A stretch of 64,000 nt of DNA from Pezizomycotina sp. ARF18 (taxonomy: Eukaryota; Ascomycota): positions 1-64,000 of the forward strand of contig AZLU01000006.1 of the NCBI GenBank assembly GCA_002224055.1, in the 5' to 3' direction. Shown here in pieces: positions 29,550-39,435 of the stretch. Both the position numbers and the translations under genes were made by a program. The notes beneath the pieces were generated by a model. The model searched no databases. It was not told the origin of the DNA and saw only the letters and a program-made list of their open reading frames with translations. Position 1 is the stretch's first letter; each line of letters starts with the position of its first letter.

Positions 29550-30707
29550 ATGGACTGGCCGCTAAGGTTGGATACCCTACCGCCTATCAACATCTACGCA
29601 AGCGGAACGCAGAGGTCCGGAACCAGCACGGCTCTCGGGCGAATCCTTGAGCTCGTAAGTAGTTACCTTTTTGACGTTCTTGTTTCCGTTTAAAAATGGA
29701 TAGAAAGAAAAGCAAGAACAAACTGATGAAATATATCGTTATCTAGACCGGGGCATGGGATGACGAAACCGACGCATTGCTGAGGCAAAACGTAAACGAG
29801 TTCCGCGAGATCGTTCCGTTCCTCCACCAGAATGACGTCCGACGTCGTTTAAATCGCAGACCGGACGGAAGCTGCGACTGTACACCGGTAAGAGAAGCGC
29901 AAGTTCTCCTCTGATTATTGGAAGTTTGTAGGTAGTGCTGATTACTTCTGAATTATAAAACAGACGATTCAAAAGAGATGATCCAAGGACCCGACAAACT
30001 CGACGACTGCAGGATCGCCATCGTGGTCGTAATACCGGACAATGCCCCCGATATTGAGGACCTTGTATCCGTCCTCGAAACCGTCGAAGTTATCGTTATC
30101 CTCGTGAACCAAATGCACGTTTTATGCAAATTATCCATCCTCAATACAGAGTCTTGATCTTTTAAGATATCACGCATTCCAATTAATTTTCTGACAAAAC
30201 AAGAATTTTTCAAACAGGGACGAAGAGAAATGGGAGCAAAGAACATTCGTCGAAGTCTGCGAGTACTGCTGCATCGCCTTACGCCCTCACTGCGACAGCT
30301 TCACCCGCTTGAAAGCGTACGCATCTCTGCTCCCCCATTCCCATTCCCCATTCCTCCCCTCGTCCTCATTCTACCTTTATCTAACTATACATAACAACCA
30401 GCATCCGCTTTGTCCCCACCGCCGCCCTCTCAGGCGAAAACCTCGCCGAAAGAACACGCTGCACGAACCACTGGGCCGCCGGCTTCCACACGTACCTCCG
30501 CCTCACGAACCCGCACAATCCCAAATTCAAGTCACGATGAACCCGCACGAATCCGCGCAGGCGGTGCTGGAGCGCGACGCTCACGCCTTGCTGCTGGACG
30601 ATTTACTGCTGCAGAGCGCGAGGGAGCAGGCGGACGGAGAAGGTGCAGGCGGATGGCAGAAGCGGTGGAAGTGGAAGGGAATGGATGTAGCCTTTTTTGT
30701 TTTTTAA
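29550..30707 (+). CDS. EF1A/HBS1-like G domain with degenerate nucleotide-binding motifs
   Basis: Exon 1 (29550-29654) gives MDWPLRLDTLPPINIYASGT, then QRSGTSTALGRILEL. The order matches translational GTPases: a P-loop GTQRSGTST where the family has GHVDSGKST (Lys replaced by Thr); TGAWDDETDALLRQ like CGGIDKRTIEK; CDCTPGDDSKEMIQG where DAPGHRDFIKNMITG is expected (catalytic His replaced); IVILVNQMH for IVAVNKMD; then EEKWEQRTFVEVC and FVPTAALSGENL, as in FVPISGLTGENL. Introns: 29655-29746, 29888-29963, 30119-30217 and 30317-30401 (CTAAC branch). The two middle junctions need one extra base to hold frame. A short helical tail (QAVLERDAHALLLDDLLLQ) ends at 30707; the beta-barrel domains II and III of EF1A are absent. 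The G domain is about 20 residues shorter than EF1A between P-loop and DxxG. It could be a pseudo-GTPase or a dying paralogue. Family assignment is by my own motif alignment only. Confidence 0.6.
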
Positions 30708-31759
30708 TGGGAGAATGGAGTAATTGGATGATGGATAATGGATTCGTTATTGTCTTTGGAGTATTTTTTTTGTCTTTGTTGATGTTAATATGGCGTCTTT
30801 TTGGAACGGCCAATAGGGGTCTCAAAGGAATTTCTTTTTTCATATTATTGATGAAATCCCCTCCTCGTCTCGTGATAAAAATTCAAGGGATTTGATCTAG
30901 TCTGTAGAAAATCCGAAAAGCATTCACTCTGACCAGAAAAGAAAAAGCTCAGTAGAATCCGCTTAGCCTTACAAAGGGGAAGCATATATCTGTCAGTATA
31001 TGTAGAATTTCCTTTCTCAGCGAAGGTATATTCCGTATAGAGTAAGAGAGAAGAAATTGCAGGCTCCAGAAAGGATTTCCCTAGCGTGCCTTTCTGAATT
31101 TATTTCCAAAAAAAAAGTACAAAGTAGAAAGTAAGTAGTGTTTCTCTGTGCACAAATACGTACACTTGGAAAGGCAAGAGGAGAAAAGGTGGTAGTAAAC
31201 TAACAAGAAATCTCAAAAGGTTCCGTTAGAAGGAAGTGAAAGGGAAAAGACAAATGGAATTAGAAGAAGAAAAAACGCAAGCTAGCTTGTAACTACAACT
31301 GGTGTTCGTTCAAGCTGTATCGTAGCAAAAAATTACAAAAGAGAGAAGAAACAGAAGGGGAAAAAAGAAACGCTGTCGGTTATAAAATCTCGTTTTCGTT
31401 TTTGTGAAATGAAAAAGAAAAAGTGTTTGGAGGGAGGACATGAACAAATGTCCGCGATTCCGCGAGAGAAAAAAAAAAAAAAAGTCAAAAAAGAGTTTCC
31501 TCCACAGAACAGAAGTAAGTCTCAGACCTCACCTAGTCGGAGATCCACATTCTCAAAAGGATCCCCGACCATACCAGACCATACCAGACTCGCGTCCAAA
31601 TCTTTAGCGCGCAAAAAAAAAAAAAAAAAAGGGAAAAAGGCAATAACGTGAATAGTAAAACAAGAAAGAGCTATCATGGAAGGTGCAGGAAGAGCAGATT
31701 TATATATCCGACCGAATTCAAAGCGCCAGGGGGGAAATGCGATAGAGACAGACACCGCG
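30708..31759. other. Purine-rich spacer between two convergent genes
   Basis: No gene recognised. The right half is strongly purine-rich with A runs at about 31469-31484 and 31612-31630. A short tandem repeat (ACCATACCAG, two and a half copies) lies at about 31567-31592. Confidence 0.5.
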
Positions 31760-33768
31760 CTAATACAGAATCCTTAAAAAAAAAAAAAAATGCTGTGCGA
31801 GACTGGAAAAATCAGCAGGATGGTTTTTCATCAGAATACAATGTCGAAGAAAAAATGGTAGTGCTAAATAACAGAAGCAATATGTATAAAGAAATAGAAG
31901 AAAAGAGCGTTGCTCTTTAATCTTTTTATTTTTTTTTGTGAAGGTACATGACCTTTTGAAAGAGTTACCGGTAGCGTTGGGGCTAGTATCAGAGCTCCCG
32001 GTTGTACTTCTGTTCGTGTATACGTCACGGCCGACGACCCACCTCTCCCAGTGCAGCATCTGGTACTTGGAGACGGTCTCGCCGTAGTCTTCCATATCCA
32101 CGTCCATGGTTTCCAGGTCTTCCAGCTCGCTTGAGCTAACAGAGCCCGGACCCATGAACTTCGGGCGAGGATGCTCGATAATACCGTGGGATGAGGTGCA
32201 CAGGATCGGTATCGCTAACGGAGGAATTTGCGGGGATAGCTCCATCGGTGCCGTGGCTCGCGCCGCTGGAGGACGAGCTAGATCCTTCGGACATGGCGGT
32301 CTGTGGTTGCGCGGCCTGCTGTATCTGTTGAAGATGTTGGATCTGCTGGAGCGTAGAAGGCTCGCCGTGGCTGGAGCTTGAGCCGTCAAGGAGATGTTGA
32401 AGCCGAGGTCAAAGCTACTATTATCGTCCATGTCATCTGACGCGTCGGCGTCGTCGGGGAACTCAAAGGTTCTACTGGCCGCCCGTTGCCTGTCAAAGTC
32501 GACCTCGTAGCCGATGGTGTCAAGGCTGAGCCATTCGAGATCGAGGTCTTTCAAAGCAATAACGACATCCTTCCAGAAGGATCCTTCCCTCAGATAGATC
32601 GTTGCGAGGCGTATACCTCTGATGGTTGGGCGGTGGCGGCTGGCGATTTCGATAATCTCCTCAGAAGTAAGGCGCCACGATTCGATGCCGAAGATGCGCA
32701 GCTTCGGCCACAAAGCGTGGTGGAAGACTTCTTCCAGCTGCAGCTGCAACGGCAGCGACGGGAAAAATCCGATGTGGAGCTCGACAAGGTTCTGCGCGTT
32801 ATGGAAAAGCTTTTGAAAAATTCGCTCAGCATGGTTATCTTGCTTTCGAGTTCCGAGTTGTACCAGTCGCGGTCTGACATGTGATTGAAGTTGAGCTTCA
32901 AGTAGGAGAGCTGGCTCCAGGTGGAAAGCCCCAGCTCTTGGACTTGCGGGCTAAGGCGGAGTAGACTCTGAGGGCTCATCCTGGTGACACGAAGGAATAC
33001 ACGGGCGGCCTTCCGTAATCTAGCGCTTGGATCATAGTCTCCACCGCGTGCGTGCACGCAGGGTTCCACTTGCAGTCCACGTAATCCCACTCGTCGTATT
33101 CCTCCGCTAGGTCGAGCAGCTTGTTATCTTTTTCACCTAGAACGGAGAGTATCTGGACCTGTTGGAGTGACGTGAAAGATTTCATGGCTTTCTTGAGAAT
33201 TTTGAGGTCATCCCGGAGTTCATGAGATGCTGCTGTTCTTCGAAAACTTCCAAGCAGTGAAGAGGTTCCTGGAAGACCGCGGAGTATGAGCCAACTTGCA
33301 TGTGAAAGTCGCGAAAGTCCTCCTTGAACTCGGAAAAGTCCTTGGTTCCTACGATGCAAAAGTTAGGGCATGCCGGGGGTTTGGTAAAGCAAACGACGAC
33401 GTGGCGTGAAGAAGGGGATTAGGGATTATGAGCATACCTTTCACGTAAAAGTAAGGCATGAGATAGACGAACTTTTTGACGTATCCTCCGAAGACTGGGT
33501 GATCAGCGAGATTGCTTAATCTGTCGAAGCTCTTGCTGTTGTACCTATGTGCGATCGTTCGGAAGAGATACTGCGCTCCTAGATCGCCAAAACGGCGACA
33601 CACGAGCCTAAACTGCCGAATATCGGCCTGCGTCGCTCTCCCGCCGCGGTCATTTCTCGTGGGATTCCAAAACTTCCCACGCGTATTCGAGTCGGAGTAA
33701 TCGGGATCCAGCTGATCCAAGATCTCTCGTAGCACATCTGTTGGCAGTCGTCCATCATCGTTTCCTAC
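31760..33768 (-). CDS. F-box domain protein
   Basis: This is probably a substrate adaptor of an SCF ubiquitin ligase. The N terminus reads LPTDVLREILDQLDPD, then RQFRLVCRRFGDLGAQYLFR, the usual fungal F-box layout. A leucine-rich middle follows (LADHPVFGGYVKKFVYLMPY; FTSLQQVQILSVLGEKDNKL; AVETMIQALDYGRPPVYSFV; SPQVQELGLSTWSQLSYLKL; WRLTSEEIIEIASRHRPTIR), and then a Ser/Pro-rich region and ELEDLETMDVDMEDYGETVS. An intron lies at 33349-33437 (89 bp). The F-box exon begins just after a TAG near 33765, so a short first exon may lie upstream, past the T26 run. Two or more one-base frame changes interrupt the middle. The open frame runs to 31760, but the last 60 codons pass through A/T-rich sequence and are doubtful; the true end may be near 31,950. 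No substrate can be guessed. Confidence 0.75.
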
Positions 33769-34988
33769 ACGGGAGAGGAGTCGCGAGAAGTTTTTTTTTT
33801 TTTTTTTTTTTTTTTTGGTTCGTTTAGCTTGTTCGGCAATGGCGCGATACGGTGTATTGCTTGTGCTTCTCGCCTATGCCTTTTCCGCGCCTGAGCTAAA
33901 GAGAATTAATGTCTGATGATATAATATCTATAATATCTACAACAACATATTCACAAGTTCCGGGGATCGTTAAAGAAAAAAAAAATCTGAAGGCAAAGGG
34001 CTCGGGGGAGAAGATATGCTTTTTCAACTCAAGCAAGGGAGAGAAGATGTGAGGTAAGATTTTTTTTTTCGTGTGGTGTGGAGATTTTTTTTTTAAAAAA
34101 AAAAGGAAAAAAAGAATTTTTGGGCAAAGGAAGATAAAAATAATAAATATAATAAAAAAATTAGAAGCTCATGCGGAACATGACCTAGCAGAAAGTAGAA
34201 CTTCGGTGCTCTCAGAGATAATAGTGTGAGAGAAATATTGTCACCAACCCCCCAAAAGCACAGGCGATAAAAAAAATAGAAAAAGAAAAGAAGAAAAAAA
34301 GAGATCGGGAAGAGAAAAAAGAAAAATGGAAAAAGAGTAGAAAAGCAGTAAGAGAGCAAAGTATAAAGGAAAGGATATATACCTTCGCTAGGAGTGGAGG
34401 GAAATGATATTAGAATGCTATTGAATAATAAAAAAGGAACCTCCTCTCGTCTCTCTGGCCTTGCTTTCTCCTCACAGGGTACTTAATGGTTAAACGAAAA
34501 AAAAAAGAAAGGGAAAACCTGCCAATATGTTTGTATATCTTCAAATCTAAAGCGGCTGGTAGGCGTCTCCAAGGCAAGGCGAGGAGCACATGGTACATCG
34601 ACACCAAGTCGAATCTGGAAGGAAAAGGGGCCGGAAAGATGGGCAAGTCCCGGGGAAACCCAACCAGCATTGGCTAAGAGCACAGATTCGCTGTGGCGTG
34701 TGAAACAGGATATTTAGTATGGGGAAAAGGCAAAGAAAAAGGTACTTGCTCACAAACCTTGGAGTGATATTGGCCAGAGAGCTCTTTTTTTTTTTTTTTT
34801 TTTTTTTTTGTGGACAAGGGCTCAGCTTCGTTAGCTTATTTGAAGACATTTCATGCGACATGCATTTGCCATGCACCTGGAGAAAGATTTTCGCACCCTA
34901 ACACCTCCTCGCCACCTGCTAACTCCGTTTTAAACTGTAAATAAAATTGGAAGAAGAGGGGAACGAATAGTGCAAATACGTAACCGTA

Positions 34989-35016
34989 TAGGGTTGGGCA
35001 TAAGGGTTGGGCATAA
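34989..35016. repeat. Short direct tandem repeat (AGGGTTGGGCATA)
   Basis: Two adjacent exact copies of a unit of about 14-15 bases are visible. They lie in otherwise unique spacer DNA and look like a recent slippage duplication. Confidence 0.75.
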
Positions 35017-36542
35017 GCGCTTCGCGTAAGACAGTGGAGAGGGTCACAGCCTCCGATCACGGATTGATTTGCGTTTGACGGTCGGCAAATGGGGTTTCAC
35101 AACCGTCGATATGTATATATATGTCATATACAACCCCCCAAAGTCCGAAAGCACAGGGTGAGCGTTCGAAAATTCGTCCGGGGTTGGAATTGTTGTTACC
35201 CAATATCAGGGCGATATCTGAGTAACTCCGTTCGTTAGAGAAATGCTACAGGACGGTTTAGGAACGAGAAGACTCGGAGAAATAGGAGAGAACAAGATCT
35301 ACCCCGGCTCTGGTACCTTTTTTTTTTTTTTTTTCTCAAATCCTTCAATCAATTTCAGTTTCGCCAAATCGCTACATCACATTGGAACAGGTGGCAACGT
35401 GTGAGAAGTCGACGGCGTCGTACGAGTCCTTTGGCAAAAGGTCGTGTTTTTGTTGTCTCGTCATCATCCAGCTGGAGTCAGAACCAAAAATAAAATTAGC
35501 AGAAAAGAAACTCGTGGCCAGTTGCCCAGCTGGAACCGGGATGATGATAAGAGAGCTACTGTTGCTTGCTGCTACTGTTGTAAGACATAGGAAGGTCCCG
35601 CTTCCGCTTTCCCCGTTATACTTTTCGGGATCGGTTATTCCTTGCCTTGCAGGCGGGTGGCAGGTAACGTCAAGTAACGTAACTTTGGCGAGCAGCTAGA
35701 GCGAAAGTGGAGAATAAACGGAAACTAGGCCTAGAACTTTTCGTATTCAAAGGATTAGCAGGCAAGCAAGCATCAACCTCAAAGAGAAAAGACAACATGA
35801 AGGCAGATAGCCAGCTTGAGGATATGATCAATTTCACAAACGTAAACGGATTGAAGAAGAAAAAAAAAAAAACAAAGAAAAAGGAACAGCTTTCTTAGGG
35901 AAAGAGTCATAGACAAGGGACAGTTCATCATCAAGAAGATAAGGCTGCCGGCTGATATCTTCTGATTTGAATACTTGGGGGTTTTGATCTGACAGTGTCG
36001 TGCATCTCAGCGGAGGAAAGCATGGCGCCATCCTGGGAATTGCGAGGGTACGTATGCCAGGTTTCTTACTCTGCTTGGATCTCCCCCAATCTGCGTTCGT
36101 ACATGGTACAAAAGGCAAAAAACGAGGCGGCCATCTAGGGACGTGAACATACGAATGAAGCGAAGTGACAGAAACGCATTGCTGCCAACTGCTTCGAAAC
36201 TTGGAGTTGCGCAGCTTTAAACGCAGCGATGAAGAAGAATAGAAACCATCAGATTAACAAAAGGGACCTGATTAAGCAATGACATACTTGGATGACAACG
36301 AATCTAACAAACAGAAGAAGCCTCGTTGCGAGTGAGATGAAGTCGAAGAAAGAGGAAAGAGAAATGAGAATCCAAGGCTGGCCAGCTGTTCGGCGAAAAT
36401 AGGAGGAAAGGGGGACAAAAAAAAGGGACATGATGGATGATAAAATAAAAGAAAATGTAAAAAGGTTGTCGTCGTGGTTCGTTGTTGTTAATGACTTGTT
36501 TATTTTGTATCAGATTTGTTTGGGGGGATACAACAGCTGTAC

Positions 36543-36569
36543 AAAAAAAAAAAAAAAAAAAAAAAAAAA
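36543..36569. repeat. A27 homopolymer
   Basis: This unbroken run of 27 A lies in the spacer between the F-box gene and the unrecognised gene at 37.4-38.75 kb. Confidence 0.8.
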
Positions 36570-37446
36570 CAGAACTGTAAAAAAATAGATACAGTAGTAT
36601 GTAAAAGTAAATAAAATAAATAATGTATTAAGTAAAAAAAGGAACCGATGGGAAGTGCGTAACAACGGACGAAGAACCTTGAAATATGCGGTATGAGCTG
36701 GTCAGGCAGGAAGAAAGGAAAGAAAAAAAAAAGGTGAAATGCATATGCACCAGCGTTTGGAGGTATGAGAACCAGTAAAACAACAAAATACGAGTACAGA
36801 ATATACCAAATTAAGTATACTTAAGCTTTTAGAGTCCCTTATTTTTCACGCTTTTGGCTTTTGCAGACATTTCATGCAGGACACGCCGATTACTACATAT
36901 CGCATGCCTCTCCAGCAGCTAGCAAGATGCAGCAGTGCTGAGAGTGAAGATTTTTTTTTTTGCAATTTGTTTCTTTTATTTTCTTCACGATTCATCTGCT
37001 GAATACAGTCACAGGAATGAATGACAAGATCGCGAGACGCTGTGTTTGTTTAAGAAGAGGAAGGAGGTGGGGTTTGTCGGATAGTAACCCCACCTCTGTA
37101 CATTTATCGGGGTTCTAGCCCGAGCTGCTGCGGGAGCAAGATCTTTCATTCAAAAAAGCGAACCGTGCGGTTGATCAATATGTATCGAAGCGAATTTGGG
37201 TATCAAAAGTTCTAAGTATAACATTGTTAACCTTTTCCCCAGTTTCTGCACCAGACTTTTCGTTAACTGCATCTCGTCTTTTCTTGCTGTTTCCATTTTT
37301 TATTTTCTGCGTCTTTTCCCTTCGATTTTTTTCGGTTTTTTGTTGAGACCCACTATCGCCTTCCCCTTCCCAACTGAAAAGTTACTTCGGCAAGGATGAC
37401 TTGGGAAAACTAAAAAAGAGGGAAAGAAAGCAGTGGTGATCGGAAA

Positions 37447-38754
37447 TCAATCTCCGGCATGTTGTTCCTCCCAAGCCCGTTGCAGCCGCTCTTTGCGCTG
37501 CAGCCTGTGCTTTTCGTCGATTCGATCTTTAAGTCCTGGCCGCCGACGGGGTCTTTTACCCGGAATTGTCTCCAAGAACCCGTCCGGCGCCACTCCTCCT
37601 GCTTCCCCACGCCAACTATTGATACTATCAACCCTGTTCCACATGCGAAGGGTTTTTGCGGTCGACGAGCTCGCCTCCAATAGAAATATTTTGCTCCCGT
37701 GCAGGGATAACGATTGGAGGAGCTTTTGCCGATGCCTCGGTCCATTTAAGGGGTGGATGGGCGGAAAAATTAGCAGCTTCAGGGATCGAATAATAACTCA
37801 AATCCTCGAATCCTCCTCTGGGTAAAATCTTTGCCATCCTCTTGGCGGAAGCGTGGAGCACATCAGTCGGCCAGCCGAGTAGGGTACAGTAGTTGAAGAC
37901 GTCTTGTGAGGTCATAAGTTTCAATTTTTTCATCGATGCCTTTGACACCTCTATGCCCTTTCTCTGGGGGGCAGGTTCTTTTCCGGATTCGATTTTTGTG
38001 ACGTTATCAAGTGCCTGCTCAGAAGCCTTTGCTTCTTCCTTCTTCCTTCTCTGGCGGTAGCCGCAGCCTTGCCTGGCGCGGTACATCGCACGGTGAGAAT
38101 ATGATCGATTTTGGGAAGCATTCCTGGACGATCGGTCTGCACAGCTCCAGCGTGGCGGTGTCGTCCGTGGAGATAAAATACCTCTCGCTGCGACTTTTCA
38201 GTGATTTTGACGCCTGTCGAAGCATGGTCGTGAAAAGGGCGTCGCGGAGATATATGTCGAGCTCTCAGGCACAGGTGCAGGCATCTTTGACGGCGGGAAG
38301 GGCCAAGCTGTCCACTTCTTGAGGAACAAGGCGTGCTTTGCCCGCGAACGCCGCGCCTTGCTTGCTTTTTCGCTTTCCGTAGAGTCATAGTCCTCGCTCT
38401 CCATGTCGGAGTTGTCGCTGTCGGAAAAGCGGCTCATCCTCATTGTAAATGTCCTCTCCCTTCGCTTGCGCCCCATGCTTGCCTTCCCGCTTTTTTCTGG
38501 AACTGGTCCATTCTTCAGTTTCCAGGCAACACAAAGGTGTTTCGCTAGATCTTCGCGATCCTGAATGTCCAGGTGGTTGAGGATGCCTTGCTGCTGCTCG
38601 AAGAAGTCCCGCTTATGCTTTTCGAGTCGAAGAATATGCCCACTTCTTCACCGTCGGAGTCTGGAACCTGGGATGGTCGCGGCGTGAAGAACGAGGACGA
38701 CGGTACTTGAGATTGTGCGTCCTGGAACGACTGAGGTGAAGATCTTTCTGACAT
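37447..38754 (-). CDS. Unrecognised protein, divergent neighbour of SPT5
   Basis: I do not recognise the family. The start at 38752-38754 gives MSERSSPQSFQDAQ, then a Ser/Pro-rich acidic stretch and RDFFEQQQGILNHLDIQDRE. A basic/acidic middle (SRFSDSDNSDMESEDYDSTE) leads to a folded-looking block (SLKSRSERYFISTDDTATLE, then LCRPIVQECFPKSIIF), a second block (MTSQDVFNYCTLLGWPTDVL, then HASAKRMAKILPRGGFEDLS) and a strongly basic C terminus (GKRPRRRPGLKDRIDEKHRL). The stop is at 37447. Continuity across frames argues that this is one gene of about 430 residues with four or so one-base frame changes, but without a homologue in mind I cannot prove the joins. The charged termini would suit a nuclear protein; that is inference. 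It starts 681 bases from the SPT5 ATG, so the two probably share a bidirectional promoter. Confidence 0.6.
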
Positions 38755-39127
38755 GTTCCAAAAAACTTTTCCTTGGAAGAGATATGCTGGGAGGCCGCAG
38801 CAACACTGATGAACCAGCTGCTTTTCCGGCTAAGTGATCGTATTGCTGCTAGAACTATACAGCAGACAGCTGCGCAAGAGAAGCATCTGAGAAGAAGTAG
38901 CCCGTTTGGGGTGGAATATACTCATAACCAACCAAGTGGCTTGACCAATTGTTGTTTTATAATCTTTAGAAGAAAAGGCACGCGGGTACTTATATCGTGA
39001 TGGAATATCGATGGCTGCCGAAGTGTAGAAAATACTGGTGATAAAAAATTTCAGGTGATAAAAAATTTGCAAGCAAAAAATTTTGGCAGTGCCTATTTAT
39101 GATTAGCGTCGTCTTACATAACTGCCA

Positions 39128-39162
<35 letters not shown>

Positions 39163-39435
39163 TTAAGGCGCGCAAAAAAAAAAAAGTGACCAGCAATTCA
39201 ACCACGTTTTAAAGCTTTCTCTTACTTCTCACCTCAAACCCCGTCTCCCCGATTTTTCTGCCTCCCTTTTTTTTTCCCTCTTCTTCTTTCAACAACCATC
39301 ATCAACGAAACAAGCCTCCATTCTCGTTATTTTCCGCCCTCTCATCACGACAAGTTTTAGACGTGAACGAGGCAGCATTTTATTATTCTTCCGAGAGATT
39401 CTTCCTTGGCCTCATACACTTGAATCCAATACAAG
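38755..39435. promoter_or_regulatory. Bidirectional promoter region, unrecognised gene / SPT5
   Basis: The start codons of two divergent genes flank these 681 bases. Inside are a tandem 17-base duplication (GGTGATAAAAAATTT-type, about 39037-39070), a 31-base AT dinucleotide tract (39130-39160) and pyrimidine-rich CT tracts (39220-39300) of the kind often found before fungal start codons. No specific factor site can be assigned. Confidence 0.5.
39130..39160. repeat. (AT)n microsatellite
   Basis: About fifteen AT units, followed by a short T run, lie in the divergent promoter region 275 bases before the SPT5 start codon. Confidence 0.85.

Larger units (their letters stand above)
33769..37446. 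other. Long gene-poor spacer
   Basis: I recognise no gene in 3.7 kb. It contains T26 (33791-33816), T25 (34785-34809), a T run of about 16 near 35318 and A27 (36543-36569), plus many shorter A runs. A 13-15 base direct repeat (AGGGTTGGGCATA, twice) lies at 34989-35016. The longest open frame (35382-35699, 105 codons) has no motif, no splice context and no known family. Confidence 0.5.

Noticed and set aside
35382-35699. 105-codon plus-strand open frame in the 33.8-37.4 kb spacer
   Set aside because: No recognisable motif, ordinary composition for chance open frames here, and no support from splice sites or neighbours.
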